The notes under the pieces are model-generated. The model was given only the letters and a program-made list of their open reading frames with translations. It searched no databases and was not told the DNA's origin. Made by a program: the position numbers and the translations under genes. From assembly GCF_027942865.1 (NCBI RefSeq), contig NC_134522.1, forward strand, positions 34,915,149-34,979,148: DNA of 64,000 nt, written 5' to 3'. The DNA is from Odontesthes bonariensis (lineage: Eukaryota; Chordata; Actinopteri; Atheriniformes; Atherinopsidae). Shown one piece after another: positions 52,331 through 62,573 of this stretch. How positions within the stretch are numbered: the first letter of the stretch is position 1; each line of letters opens with the position of its first letter.

Positions 52331-53160
52331 CCGTTTCCGCTCGGCATCGTCTTCTTCCTCTTCTTCTTCTTCTTCTCCCCCTCCGCCCTGGCATGGACAC
52401 AGATCTCGCTAAACTCATCTGAGGCAGCATTTTGCTGCCACTTTCAGGTGTTGCCTACCTTTGCTTGTGTTTGAGCTGTTATTGGTCGTTTAGCTTTGAC
52501 TTTGACCTTGAATTGGCCCCTTCAGACGCTGTAGATGCTTCTGCAAATGATACACCAGTGTTTTTTGCTCCAATAATTCGTTTTCTTTTTTTAAAAAATG
52601 TGCATTAATTAGTGAAATTTTTCATTCCTACTGTTTCCTGGACGTCTCCTTTTTCCTTCTTATTAGGTATTTACTTGATAATCATAGATGAAAAGTCACA
52701 TTTGAGAATCAAATCATTTAGAAATATGAGAAATGGGCCAAGGCGACTTGGAAACTGCTTTTCAAATGAGTTGCCAAAGGAGATTTTAGTGGCTGTGCTG
52801 ATTGATTCAAAATTCTACTTTAGTGCGCTACAACACGTGATCTGTTGTAAGATTGCAAGAGTTCCTAAACAACTATCATCTCATTTAAAGGGATTTTGGC
52901 ATGAGTCTTTCCCATAAGTCTTAACTATTTCGAACTAGCTTGAGTCAAATAAGTGTTTAGGGTCCAGGATTACAGTGTAGTAAGTTGTTATTACCTATTC
53001 TTTATTGATCAATCATTTTTTAAGTTTAATACAATGATTACTGGTAGTTGAATAAGGAGACTTTATTGATTGATGATGCATTTGAAATACAGGTACATAT
53101 ATTTTCATTATTTTACATTTTATTATTTTATTTTATTATTATTATATTTTTTGTTTTATT
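52331..53160. other. Intergenic region upstream of g2e3
   Basis: Contains a CTTCTTCCTCTTCTTC pyrimidine tract (about 52350-52390) that in g2e3 orientation is purine-rich just upstream of exon 1. No TATA box, no gene recognised. Confidence 0.5.
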
Positions 53161-53164
53161 GCAC

Positions 53165-53235
53165 CAAACAGACCAGACCAAATTCCTTGTGATGTGAAAA
53201 TTACTTGGCAATAAAATCTTTTCTGATTCTGATAT
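53165..53235 (+). mobile_element. LINE 3' tail
   Basis: CACCAAACAGACCAGACC, AAATTCCTTGTGATGTG, TTGGCAATAAAATC and CTGATTCTGAT form the well-known 3' end of a LINE family ending in TTCTGA repeats. Confidence 0.55.
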
Positions 53236-54003
53236 ACCTTGACGGTCTAGAATATCACTCATCTGTAAATATTAGAAAGTTATTTCTGAAAAATATTTTA
53301 GAAATATATCAGTTACTACTTCTAAAGCGAGTTTGTATTTTGTTTGTCCAGATTAGTTTAATTCCATTTATAACTTCTTTGAAATGAATAGCGACATTAT
53401 CTTCAGCCACAGTTGAGCTGCTGACAGTGATGGACTGTAGTATATTATCATATACTGTCCAGATATGTTGTAGCTCTGTCCTGCTGTTAAGCACAGAGGT
53501 CTCGTACTTTTTTCTAATAGGCTACTTCTGTTTACTAAACGTATTGCAACACTTAAAATGCAAGCAGTAGAAAAGCTAGTGATCATTCATCTGTTTGATA
53601 TTTGTATTTTGTGTACAACTTTTGAAATGTGAGGATTTCATTTTCTCTTTGAGTCACATCATTGAATTTGGATTTGAGTTCTTCTCATTTTGACAGTGAA
53701 GGCCTCACTGTAGGACAGGATAGTGAACTGGTGGGATTTCCACGTTATTTTCTTACACTTTTTTGTATTTTAAAAGACAAACAGTCTGCAGATTACTGGT
53801 GGGGCCCGCTGAACATCAGTTTTATGTTTACTGACTTCAGAAATGATGGAAATCCACCCCTGCTGAAGCAGAATACAGACCGTATTGCATCTAGACGTAC
53901 AGTCATATTTTTTACTTAATTGTATATTGTTTCAACTGTTTTTAAGTAATCGCAAAACACACAAAAAAACTATTGTCATGAAAGAAAAGTAAGGCTGTAA
54001 CAA

Positions 54004-54178
54004 TACAGAAGAGTAGGGCCAGGCATAAGAAAAAATATTTATATTTTTCCTGTCGAGATTAAAGTCGAAATCTTTATTCTCGACATTTCAATTTTATTCT
54101 CGACATGTTGACATTATTCTCGACAGGCAAAATATTATTATTATTTTTCCTCATGCCTGGCCCTAATACTCTTCCGTA
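54004..54178. mobile_element. 175-bp MITE with TAC..GTA ends and 7-bp target duplication
   Basis: Inverted ends TACAGAAGAGTAGGGCCAGG and the complement of TACGGAAGAGTATTAGGGCC. Direct flanks GTAACAA at 53997-54003 and 54179-54185. The interior has three TTATTCTCGACA-type repeats. Non-coding. Confidence 0.75.
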
Positions 54179-54535
54179 GTAACAAACCGTCCTCAGAGTC
54201 AGTTTTCTTTTCACACATGGCTCTTATTTGGAATTGCCTTCAGTATCTTTGTCTTCAAACTACCGACATTTGATATTATTGCCACTAAAAACTTGAAAAT
54301 GATCAAATTATTCACATCTGATGAAGTGCTGCATGTTGCCAAGTGATTACCTGACAAATCAAATTTAAACTCAAACTTGCTGGAGAAATACTGAGAGTGG
54401 TAATAAACCTGTTGGATAATGAACTATAATAAACTATGATGCCCGGCTAACTGATCCCACAGGGACCGTGTTGTGGACTTTCAGTTCTCTCATGATATTT
54501 TCCTGTGAGACTCACAGGGTTGGGCTATAGTGAGG

Positions 54536-54543
54536 TATAAATA
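54536..54543 (+). promoter_or_regulatory. TATA box candidate for the EHD gene
   Basis: TATAAATA at 54536-54543, 338 bp upstream of the ATG. It predicts transcription start near 54567, just before a (CA)n/(CGCG) tract at 54578-54622. Confidence 0.45.
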
Positions 54544-54577
54544 CTTTTGCCCTAAGTGCCCCCCACCACCGCTCCAC

Positions 54578-54622
54578 ACACACGCGCGCGCGCGCACACA
54601 CACGCACACGCACACACACACA
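54578..54622. repeat. (CA)n(CG)n microsatellite in the EHD 5' UTR
   Basis: CACACACACGCGCGCGCG followed by CACACACG repeats; alternating purine/pyrimidine with potential Z-DNA character. Confidence 0.85.
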
Positions 54623-54880
54623 GTGGTGTTTGGTAATATCCAGGGAAAGAACGGCGTCACGGGGGGAAGGGCGGTGCCCGCAGGTACCCACATCAGCAGA
54701 GGCGGCAGAACAAGCCGCTGCAGTGTGTCCGGAGCAGAGGAGAAACAAGGTGTCAGGCACATTCTTCCCCGAGCCCAGCCTCCGACACACCGAGCGAGGA
54801 AGGACACCAAACATCCGCAGAGTTTGGAAACATCGAAAGAGGGAAGTTGGAGCGCAGCGCCTCAGCGTGCTTTAGGAAGT

Positions 54881-55110
54881 ATGTTCAGTTGGGTCAAACA
54901 GGAGCAAGGTGGCCGCAACAAGGAAGGAGAGATGTACCAGACGGTCACGGAGGGACTCCAGACTCTTTACACCAAGAAGCTGCTGCCGCTGGAGGAGACC
55001 TACCTCTTCCATGACTTTCACTCTCCGGCCCTGGAGGGCGCCGACTTCCAGAGCAAGCCCATGGTGCTGCTGGTGGGCCAGTACTCCACCGGGAAGACCA
55101 CCTTCATCAG
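54881..55110 (+). CDS. EHD-family dynamin-like ATPase, exon 1
   Basis: First coding exon of a C-terminal EH-domain protein (EHD1-4 family), membrane-bound ATPases that remodel endocytic recycling membranes. It reads MFSWVKQEQGGR, then QTVTEGLQTLYTKKLLPLEE, FHDFHSPALEGADF and the nucleotide-binding loop GQYSTGKTTFI (P-loop, about residues 66-76). The exon ends ATCAG|GTGGGA, two bases into the next codon. The start MFSW is diagnostic. Gly instead of the usual Asp in ALEDADF and QS for DN before KPMVLL make it unlike the paralogs I can recall, so I do not assign EHD1, 3 or 4. The continuation (YLLEQDFPG...) is not found up to 64000. Confidence 0.92.
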
Positions 55111-55407
55111 GTGGGAAAGTGCGGAGCAAATATCCACACACACTGTTCTGTGTGACCTAAATGCTCAGTAGTGGAGCTCAGTGCCAGGTGCAGGATGTTA
55201 AGATATCCAGATTTAAGCGTCTTGCTGGTATGTAGAAACTAACTTGACAGGATTGGGAACTCTTGGCTTGTGCTCAGTTCGCTGAGCTGAAGGTGATCTC
55301 CATTACGACCCAAGCTGGGTTTTTTTGTTTGTATTTTCTGATTTGACAAGGAAAGGGACACTTTAGGGCACTGATTAAACCTCTAATAGTCCATTGATAT
55401 TGTATAT

Positions 55408-55621
55408 ATATATATTTTTTTATATATATATATATATTTTTTTGGGGCCTTTTATGCCTTTAATGATAGGACAGTCGGAGAGAGACAGGAAGCAGGGGGC
55501 AGAGAGAGGGGGAAGACATGCAGCACAGGGGTGCGGGACTCGAACCGGGGCCAGCTGCAGCGAGGACTGTAGCCTCTGTACATGGGGTGGCTGCTTAACC
55601 CACTATGCCACCAACCGCCCC
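55408..55621 (-). mobile_element. tRNA-derived SINE with 12-bp target duplication (EHD intron 1)
   Basis: On the minus strand it begins CGGGGCGGTTGG, then a box A-like TGGCATAGTGGGTTAAG and box B GGTTCGAGTCC, an internal Pol III promoter, followed by a body (CTGCATGTCTTCCCCCTCTC) and an AT/A-rich tail (55408-55440). Direct repeats GATATTGTATAT at 55396-55407 and 55622-55633 flank it. Confidence 0.85.
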
Positions 55622-55763
55622 GATATTGTATATTTCTGATTTCTTCTTGTGTGAAAATGTCTGCCTAAAACGGCTCAGCTGTCCCAGCTCATGTTGTAGG
55701 TTGTGTGGAAGTGCAGATGAGCCCATCCTGTCCTGCTTGTCCTGTCCTGGAGCTCCTGACATG

Positions 55764-56222
55764 GCTGTGCAGCAGGAACATGTATACAACGCATTCTGCT
55801 CCTGGCTGTGCAGCAGGAACATGTATACAACGCATTCTGCTCCTGGCTGTGCAGCAGGAACATGTATACAACGCATTCTGCTCCTGGCTGTGCAGCAGGA
55901 ACATGTATACAATGCATTCTGCTCCTGGCTGTGCAGCAGGAACATGTATACAACGCATTCTGCTCCTGGCTGTGCAGCAGGAACATGTATACAACGCATT
56001 CTGCTCCTGGCTGTGCAGCAGGAACATGTATACAACGCATTCTGCTCCTGGCTGTGCAGCAGGAACATGTATACAACGCATTCTGCTCCTGGCTGTGCAG
56101 CAGGAACATGTATACAACGCATTCTGCTCCTGGCTGTGCAGCAGGAACATGTATACAACGCATTCTGCTCCTGGCTGTGCAGCAGGAACATGTATACAAC
56201 GCATTCTGCTCCTGGCTGTGCA
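55764..56222. repeat. 41-bp minisatellite, 11 copies (EHD intron 1)
   Basis: Unit GCTGTGCAGCAGGAACATGT + ATACAACGCATTCTGCTCCTG, nearly identical copies; one has AATGC for AACGC. 41 is not a multiple of 3 and the unit has no stop in any register, so all six frames are open. The ORFs are artefacts. Confidence 0.96.
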
Positions 56223-56291
56223 GGTGGAGCAAAGAAAAAGCTGCACCATGAAGTCAGGTTCAACACAATATTTTTGGTGTGGTGGGATCAT

Positions 56292-56790
56292 TACCGAGCC
56301 CTTAAAATGACATGGGAGAGTAAAATAAAACCCAAGGGTTTCTCGTGCCCACGCGAAACTTTCTCGTGCGCACCTGAAACTTTTCTGGTGGGAACATGAA
56401 ACTTTTCTCGTGCGCACCTGAAACTTTCTCATGCGCACCTGAAACTTTTCTGGTGGGAACGTGAAACTTTCTCGTGCGCACCAGAAACTTTATGGCACGC
56501 GCGCATTTGAAACTGTCTAGTCAGACAGCAGTGTTTGATGTCCGCAGAAAGTTGACCTGCGTCTGACATTAGACCTACATGACGATTCTCTGCCCGTCCT
56601 GCTGCCTAACCTACACTGTTTTACAATAAAGTGTAAGTTTCTCGTGCCCACGCAAAACTTTTCTAGTGGGCACGCAAAACTTTCTCGTGGGCCCGCAAAA
56701 CTTTGTCGTGCCCACGAGAAAAGTTTTGCGTGGGCACGAGAAACCCTTGGGTTTTATTTTACTCTCCCATGTCATTTTAAGGGCTCCGTA
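56292..56790. mobile_element. 499-bp foldback element with internal direct repeats
   Basis: Terminal inverted repeats of ~70 bp: TACCGAGCCCTTAAAATGAC at 56292 and the complement of TACGGAGCCCTTAAAATGAC ending at 56790, continuing through CCCAAGGGTTTCTCGTGCCC. Perfect 6-bp flanks GATCAT (56286-56291, 56791-56796). The interior has about ten variants of a ~20-bp motif AACTTTCTCGTGCGCACC. Non-coding. 6-bp duplications with TA-Y ends recall the IS3EU superfamily, a weak inference. Confidence 0.8.
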
Positions 56791-56839
56791 GATCATCGTG
56801 TCACACTGCACATCATGTTTCTCCTGTGTTCGGCACAGT

Positions 56840-57150
56840 TGACACTTTCTAAAGAGATTACTCCAGACTTTGTACCCAAAACTCTAAAAGAGTCTAATGA
56901 AAAAGGCCAACATGGATCCATACCATTTGGAACAGCGGGCTACTTCTTTGCTTGGCCTTTGTGCATTCTGAGCAAACATCTCCACTTTGGTCGGGTCTGT
57001 CCAAAGGACACTGCTCCAGAACTCTTGTGGTTTGTTCAGTCACCTCCAGCAGCTCATGTTCTTTTGAAGAGGAGGTGTTCCCCTGACAGGTGCTAAACTA
57101 ATCAAGTCGCTAATCAAATACTTATCCTTTCAACTGCTATGGAGGTGATA
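56840..57150 (+). mobile_element. DNA-transposon-like relic
   Basis: TTTGGTCGGGTCTGTCCAAA, GGACACTGCTCCAGAACTCT and TGTGGTTTGTTCAG resemble a sequence widespread in fish DNA-transposon copies. No ends or transposase motif identified. Confidence 0.35.
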
Positions 57151-60100
57151 AGAATGGACTTGGTTTGTCACTGTTCCTTTGAGTTTGCATGTACCTCGGT
57201 TTAAGATCAGGTGAGGGTCAGATCATTCGTCTTTGAATTTGAAGAGGTTGTATTTTCTTTTTCACTTGACTCTTTGTCAGTTTAAAACAGTTTTAACAAG
57301 AAAGTTACCTCCAGACGTTTGAACATCAGCGCATTTAAAGTGCTGGCAGCCGAGGCATTAGCTGCGATCTTTAAGAACTGACGGTCAGATTCACTGTGAC
57401 ATGCACGTGTCAAATGGAGCTGATGACAAACCATCTCATTCTTACACCCTCCAGTGGTCATGTCCCTGACAGTAGTCAGTCCCTGCAGGGTTTCGCAGGA
57501 TCTTTTGGGAAAGCCTGACTTTGTGGCAGCTTTTCTGAAAGGTTTTGCTGTGGTTTTTAGTCTTTTTTAAATTTATTTTCCCCCTAACATTCATGCAGAA
57601 CACAGGGAATCTGTCGTGCATGGGGATTTTTGATTGGTAAACCATTCAAACCCAGAAACACAGAAGTGAAGTTAATGATATAATCATATAGGTTGATGTG
57701 AGTGAGTGACGCGATTGGTCAAAGTTGAATTATAGTTGTGGTGATTGGACAAAATAGCAAGGATGTGCAAACTTCCCCAGGATTGGCTGAATTTGAGTTA
57801 ATTGTTGCAATGGCAACATTGTGAATAGTTTGGAACATCTCTTGTGTTTGTATTCCAAAGTGTGTAGAAGAGTTTGAGTCATATTTGAGACAGGCTGGGA
57901 CTTGCTGAGTGTAGCATGTGACTCATTCTCAGCTCTGCAGCTGTACATCGGCCTCAGTCATGAAACCAACTCTGTGCCTATTGCATCAGAGGCAGGTTGA
58001 CTGTTGTCTGAGTCGTACTGACTCCGCTAAAGAGTTTAAGTCGCACACAGAATTGCCAGGTTTGGCCTGGAGTGCACCCTCTTGTTTTTGCGCTTTCTTT
58101 GTTTAAAAAGTTACTTGAATCAAAATTTTAAATAAAACCTTTGAATTAAAGAAATGCTCATGCCCCTCCTTATGTGAAAAGTTTCTCTCAAATATCAGCT
58201 CAAGTAAGATCTTAAATTCCTGAGTGATTTTCAGAAAGACCTCAGGATTTTTGTGAGCTGGCATATGTGTGAAGTCGACACCTAATGCACATTGTATTGT
58301 GCCTACAGCATTGAAGATGGCAGAGAACATTTTGAAAGGCTGCAAACTTCCAAGATTTTGTTGTGATATTTTCTTTAAAAACTCATTTTTACACAAGAAG
58401 AAGAGGGTATTTTCATGTTGGTCTGAGGCGCTAACTGAGGCTTCATCTGTGAAACGCAGGCAAAAAGGTTCAAGTTTGGATGAAAAAACAACAGGGTGAA
58501 CCCGCTGCTGTTGTAATGCTGCGTACTTCCTGTTAGTCCCGCTGCAGAGCACTGTGCCTCATGTCTGCAGTATAAAAGCACGTTTCATTCGTTTTAGTCC
58601 AGGAATCAAGCACAGCTTCAATCTTCTCTGATTTCCAGCCTACACAGAGCAGAGGGAGAAATGATCATGATCAGATTCTTTTCCTGAATTTAAACGTCAG
58701 CAACTTCACCGACAGAACCAAACCAAAGCAGCACCGCAGAAGTTCGGCTCAGGCTAACGAAAGCAACCATGAAGCTCGCTCTGCATGCGTCTTCTTATTT
58801 CACTGAGCTCTTGAGTTTTTTTTAGTTTTTTTTTTAAAATATATATATATGTAGTGACAAAGATGTCGCTGCCCCCTCCAACATTATTTGGTGACCGTGT
58901 GTGTTTTTCTTGAGTTTACTGTATTTATTGCAGTGAAAGTGTTTTGTTTCGTAGTTGGTGGTGCACGACGTGCTGCTGTAAAGCAAAACGGTGTCTTGCG
59001 GGGCAGGAAACCGTGATTGTGAGCTGCAGCCTCTGAGCCCTGAATGTGCATAACAAAGGCTGGTGCATTTCAGAACAAGTCAGAAGCTCATAGTTTTAAG
59101 ATTCACAAACTGCTCCTGTGTAGTTTTAAGTTGGTACAAAGCTGATGTTTCTATTCTATAAATTCATCTTCAGTGGAAACGGTCTTTACACCAAACAAAG
59201 ATCTGCCCATGGGCTCCACTGTCATTATGAAAGGTCCTTCATGTGAGGATGTGAGTCTTCAACTGATCAGAACTCATGTTTCAAAACCATGTCAGTATTA
59301 AAGTTAAGCTCAATAAAGTGAGGACTAATCTGCTGCCAGGTCCAGGTATGCAAGGTCACATGTAGAAGTGGCTCACATGTTCAGAGCGGCTAAGAACAGC
59401 TCCAGACTCTCACATCTACGGACGGAGAGCGTGTGGGTGTGTGCAGACGTTAAATCCAAACGTTCGAGCGTTTTGGCAGCAAACAGAAGGAGCAGATCTG
59501 ACCTGCTGTACGTTTTCATCAGCACAAGATGCAGGAAAACTTTGGCTCTGTGTAGTATGTATGTGTGTTCTTGTTATTTCTAACGTCATGAGAATCTGCT
59601 GTGCCATAATCACTGACCTCGTCAGGATCAGTGGTCTTCATGGGGACCAGAGCAAAGTCCTGATGAGGCAGGGTGTCATTTCTGGGTCCTGATTAAGGTT
59701 AGTCTGAATCATTATTGCCTCAAGCTCAGGCTTTGGGTTGGGCAATCCACACCAAATGGAAGTCCATGCAATGTCCTAATAGCTATAGCTGCACAAGCTT
59801 TTGGGTGTCTGTGTGTGAAAAAGGGGGAAACTGCTGAGGCCCACCCTGCCCTAAGGAATGCTTTGAATAATTTGAACATTTTGCCAGAAACTACACTGTC
59901 AATTCTTCTGCTTATTCTCTTTTTCTGCTTTTTCTGTCTTGTGTTCGAATTGCCCACTTGTTCAGCATATAGAGGACCCACATATTGGACAGCACTTGAA
60001 TGCAGCAGTTTCTACTTTACCAAAGTTCTGCATCTGGGGCAGAAAAAGACACAAATCATTTCATGTTTAAGATGCATAAGGAGCATGTTTGGTTCACCAG

Positions 60101-60180
60101 ACACTTCCAGCGGGTCAGAAAATCCCAATTACAAGCTGCGAATGTTTGGTTCAAAGATGTATGACTGAATTAGTTCCATT
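57151..60180. other. EHD intron 1, no recognised feature
   Basis: 3 kb of unremarkable AT-rich intron. ORFs are short and without similarity; no EHD exon found on the plus strand. Confidence 0.5.
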
Positions 60181-60189
60181 TCAGTTTGT

Positions 60190-61488
60190 AGGGGACACTG
60201 CAGTGTGGAGTGGACACTGCAGAGTGTAGTGGACACTGCAGAGTGTAGTGGACACTGCAGAGTGTAGGGGACACTGCAGAGTGTAGGGGACACTGCAGAG
60301 TGTAGTGGACACTGCAGAGTGTAGTGGACACTGCAGAGTGTAGGGGACACTGCAGAGTGTAGGGGACACTGCAGAGTGTAGTGGACACTGCAGAGTGTAG
60401 GGGACACTGCAGAGTGTAGTGGACACTGCAGAGTGTAGGGGACACTGCAGAATGTAGGGGACACTGCAGAGTGTAGGGGACACTGCAGAGTGTAGGGGAC
60501 ACTGCAGTGTGGAGTGGACACTGCAGAGTGTAGTGGACACTGCAGAGTGTAGTGGACACTGCAGAGTGTAGGGGACACTGCAGAGTGGAGTGGACACTGC
60601 AGAGTGTAGGGGACACTGCAGAGTGTAGGGGACACTGCAGAGTGTAGGGGACACTGCAGAGTGGAGTGGACACTGCAGAGTGGAGTGGACACTGCAGAGT
60701 GTAGGGGACACTGCAGAGTGTAGTGGACACTGCAGAGTGTAGGGGACACTGCAGAGTGTAGGGGACACTGCAGAGTGTAGTGGACACTGCAGAGTGTAGG
60801 GGACACTGCAGAGTGTAGGGGACACTGCAGAGTGTAGTGGACACTGCAGAGTGTAGGGGACACTGCAGAGTGTAGGGGACACTGCAGAGTGTAGTGGACA
60901 CTGCAGAGTGTAGGGGACACTGCAGTGTGGAGTGGACACTGCAGAGTGGAGTGGACACTGCAGAGTGTAGGGGACACTGCAGAGTGGAGTGGACACTGCA
61001 GAGTGTAGGGGACACTGCAGAGTGTAGTGGACACTGCAGAGTGTAGTGGACACTGCAGAGTGTAGGGGACACTGCAGAGTGGAGTGGACACTGCAGAGTG
61101 GAGTGGACACTGCAGAGTGTAGTGGACACTGCAGAGTGTAGGGGACACTGCAGAGTGTAGTGGACACTGCAGAGTGTAGGGGACACTGCAGAGTGTAGGG
61201 GACACTGCAGAGTGTAGGGGACACTGCAGAGTGGAGTGGACACTGCAGAGTGTAGTGGACACTGCAGAGTGGAGTGGACACTGCAGAGTGTAGGGGACAC
61301 TGCAGAGTGGAGTGGACACTGCAGAGTGTAGGGGACACTGCAGAGTGGAGTGGACACTGCAGAGTGTAGGGGACACTGCAGAGTGGAGTGGACACTGCAG
61401 AGTGTAGTGGACACTGCAGAGTGTAGTGGACACTGCAGAGTGTAGGGGACACTGCAGTGTGTAGTGGACACTGCAGAGTGTAGGGGAC
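60190..61488. repeat. 19-bp minisatellite, ~68 copies (EHD intron 1)
   Basis: Unit GGACACTGCAGAGTGTAG[G/T]; common variants are GAGTGGAGT and ACTGCAGTGTGGAGT. Every unit holds CTGCAG within an imperfect palindrome ACACTGCAGAGTGT. Variants are interspersed. No stop on the minus strand, giving three long spurious frames (TLCSV-, LQCPLHSAVS-like). Confidence 0.96.
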
Positions 61489-61489
61489 T

Positions 61490-62440
61490 AGTGCTGGGCG
61501 GTATGACCACAGATTCTATAATACTACAGATACGCCACTCACGGTGCATTTCCGGTTTCCAACGAGCCGATTTTGGTTGCAGTTCCACCCTTTTTCCACG
61601 TGGGGCGCTCAATTTTGGAGACCAGAATGAATGGAGTCCTATGGAGCTATACGCCCTTTCGTGCCCTTATCTCAAGATATAATTTTTTCTCTATTAATTT
61701 GAATGTTGTTTTCGAAAGAGGATGTTTAGAAAATACCCATGGCTGAGTTTTAGATTTTTAGAGCCACTCATTTGCTTAAAAAAAGGATTTGAAGTGTATA
61801 TGACGTCATACATAGCTTACGACCGGAGATGCCGCTTTACGGCAACAATCCTGCTTGTTGTTGGTCTCAAAGGCAGCAGCGTTTTCAAGGAAGAGCTGTA
61901 GTAAGAGAGAATGTGTGGTAACATCACAGATTCTTAGGCTGTGGTAACATAAGCGGAAAAAGTCCATCTTAATTCTGTTGTCGCTTGGTATGGAGCCAGC
62001 CGTCAAGCGGTGCCTCTGGTCGTAATTCTGGTCGAGCGCTGTCATTAGCACAATGCTAGCGCGTGGTGGACAACAAGAAGCCAACCTGTAAGAAATCAAA
62101 GGGATATATGTACTCGTTCAGTAGATTTTTGACTTGAAACCCATGTTGAGCTCTCAGAAACTACATTCAAATCTGAGCGCTCTTGAGGAGACTTAGGTGA
62201 AACTGACCATTTGTAGCATCTAGCTCCATTGGGCCCCATTCATTCTGGTCTCCACCGACGCCCCCAGTGGAATTCTGGTGGAACTGCAGCCAAAAAGCCG
62301 GTACAATGGGGCTTAATAGAGAATGGCAAGGCTGTTCGTTATAATGGCTGTGGTATGACCAAAAATACATATCACGGTATTTTTTCACGGTATCACGGTT
62401 TCACGGTATATCACTGTATTTTTTTTTTCATGCATAATTA
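61490..62440. mobile_element. Interrupted 'GGTATCACGG' fish repeat
   Basis: GTGCTGGGCGGTATGACC (61491-61508) continues after the inserted element as AAAAATACATATCACGGTAT and TTTCACGGTATCACGG (62361 on), a familiar fish repeat with CACGGTAT steps. Its right end is not clear. Confidence 0.6.
61509..62351. mobile_element. 843-bp MULE-like element with 9-bp target duplication
   Basis: Perfect 9-bp direct repeats GGTATGACC (61500-61508, 62352-62360) flank an element with ends ACAGATTCTATAAT / ATTATAATGGCTGT. Long imperfect inverted arms follow: TTGCAGTTCCACCC.. and GGAGACCAGAATGAATGG at 61575-61640 pair with complements at 62222-62300. No transposase frame. 9-bp duplications with long inverted arms fit Mutator-like elements. 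Confidence 0.7.
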
Positions 62441-62573
62441 GGTGTTCACAGCATTTTCTACAGATTGAGAACAGAATTACTGCAGTAGATTAATTTAGGA
62501 TGGTCTATTTTACCTTCATAGAATAACGCCCCACAAAATGATGCTGTTTACAAAGAAGTGCTACTCATGATTC

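Noticed and set aside
54530..54880. N-terminal extension of the EHD frame starting at 54530
   Set aside because: The in-frame upstream open stretch runs through a (CA)n tract and the TATA region; EHD proteins start MFSW at 54881.
55440..55621. A functional tRNA gene
   Set aside because: A and B boxes are present but the sequence does not fold as a tRNA, has a long body and tail, and is flanked by a target duplication: it is a SINE.
60129..61612. Three overlapping minus-strand ORFs of 423-480 codons
   Set aside because: All arise from the 19-bp minisatellite; overlapping equivalents in all three frames are the signature of a repeat, not of coding.
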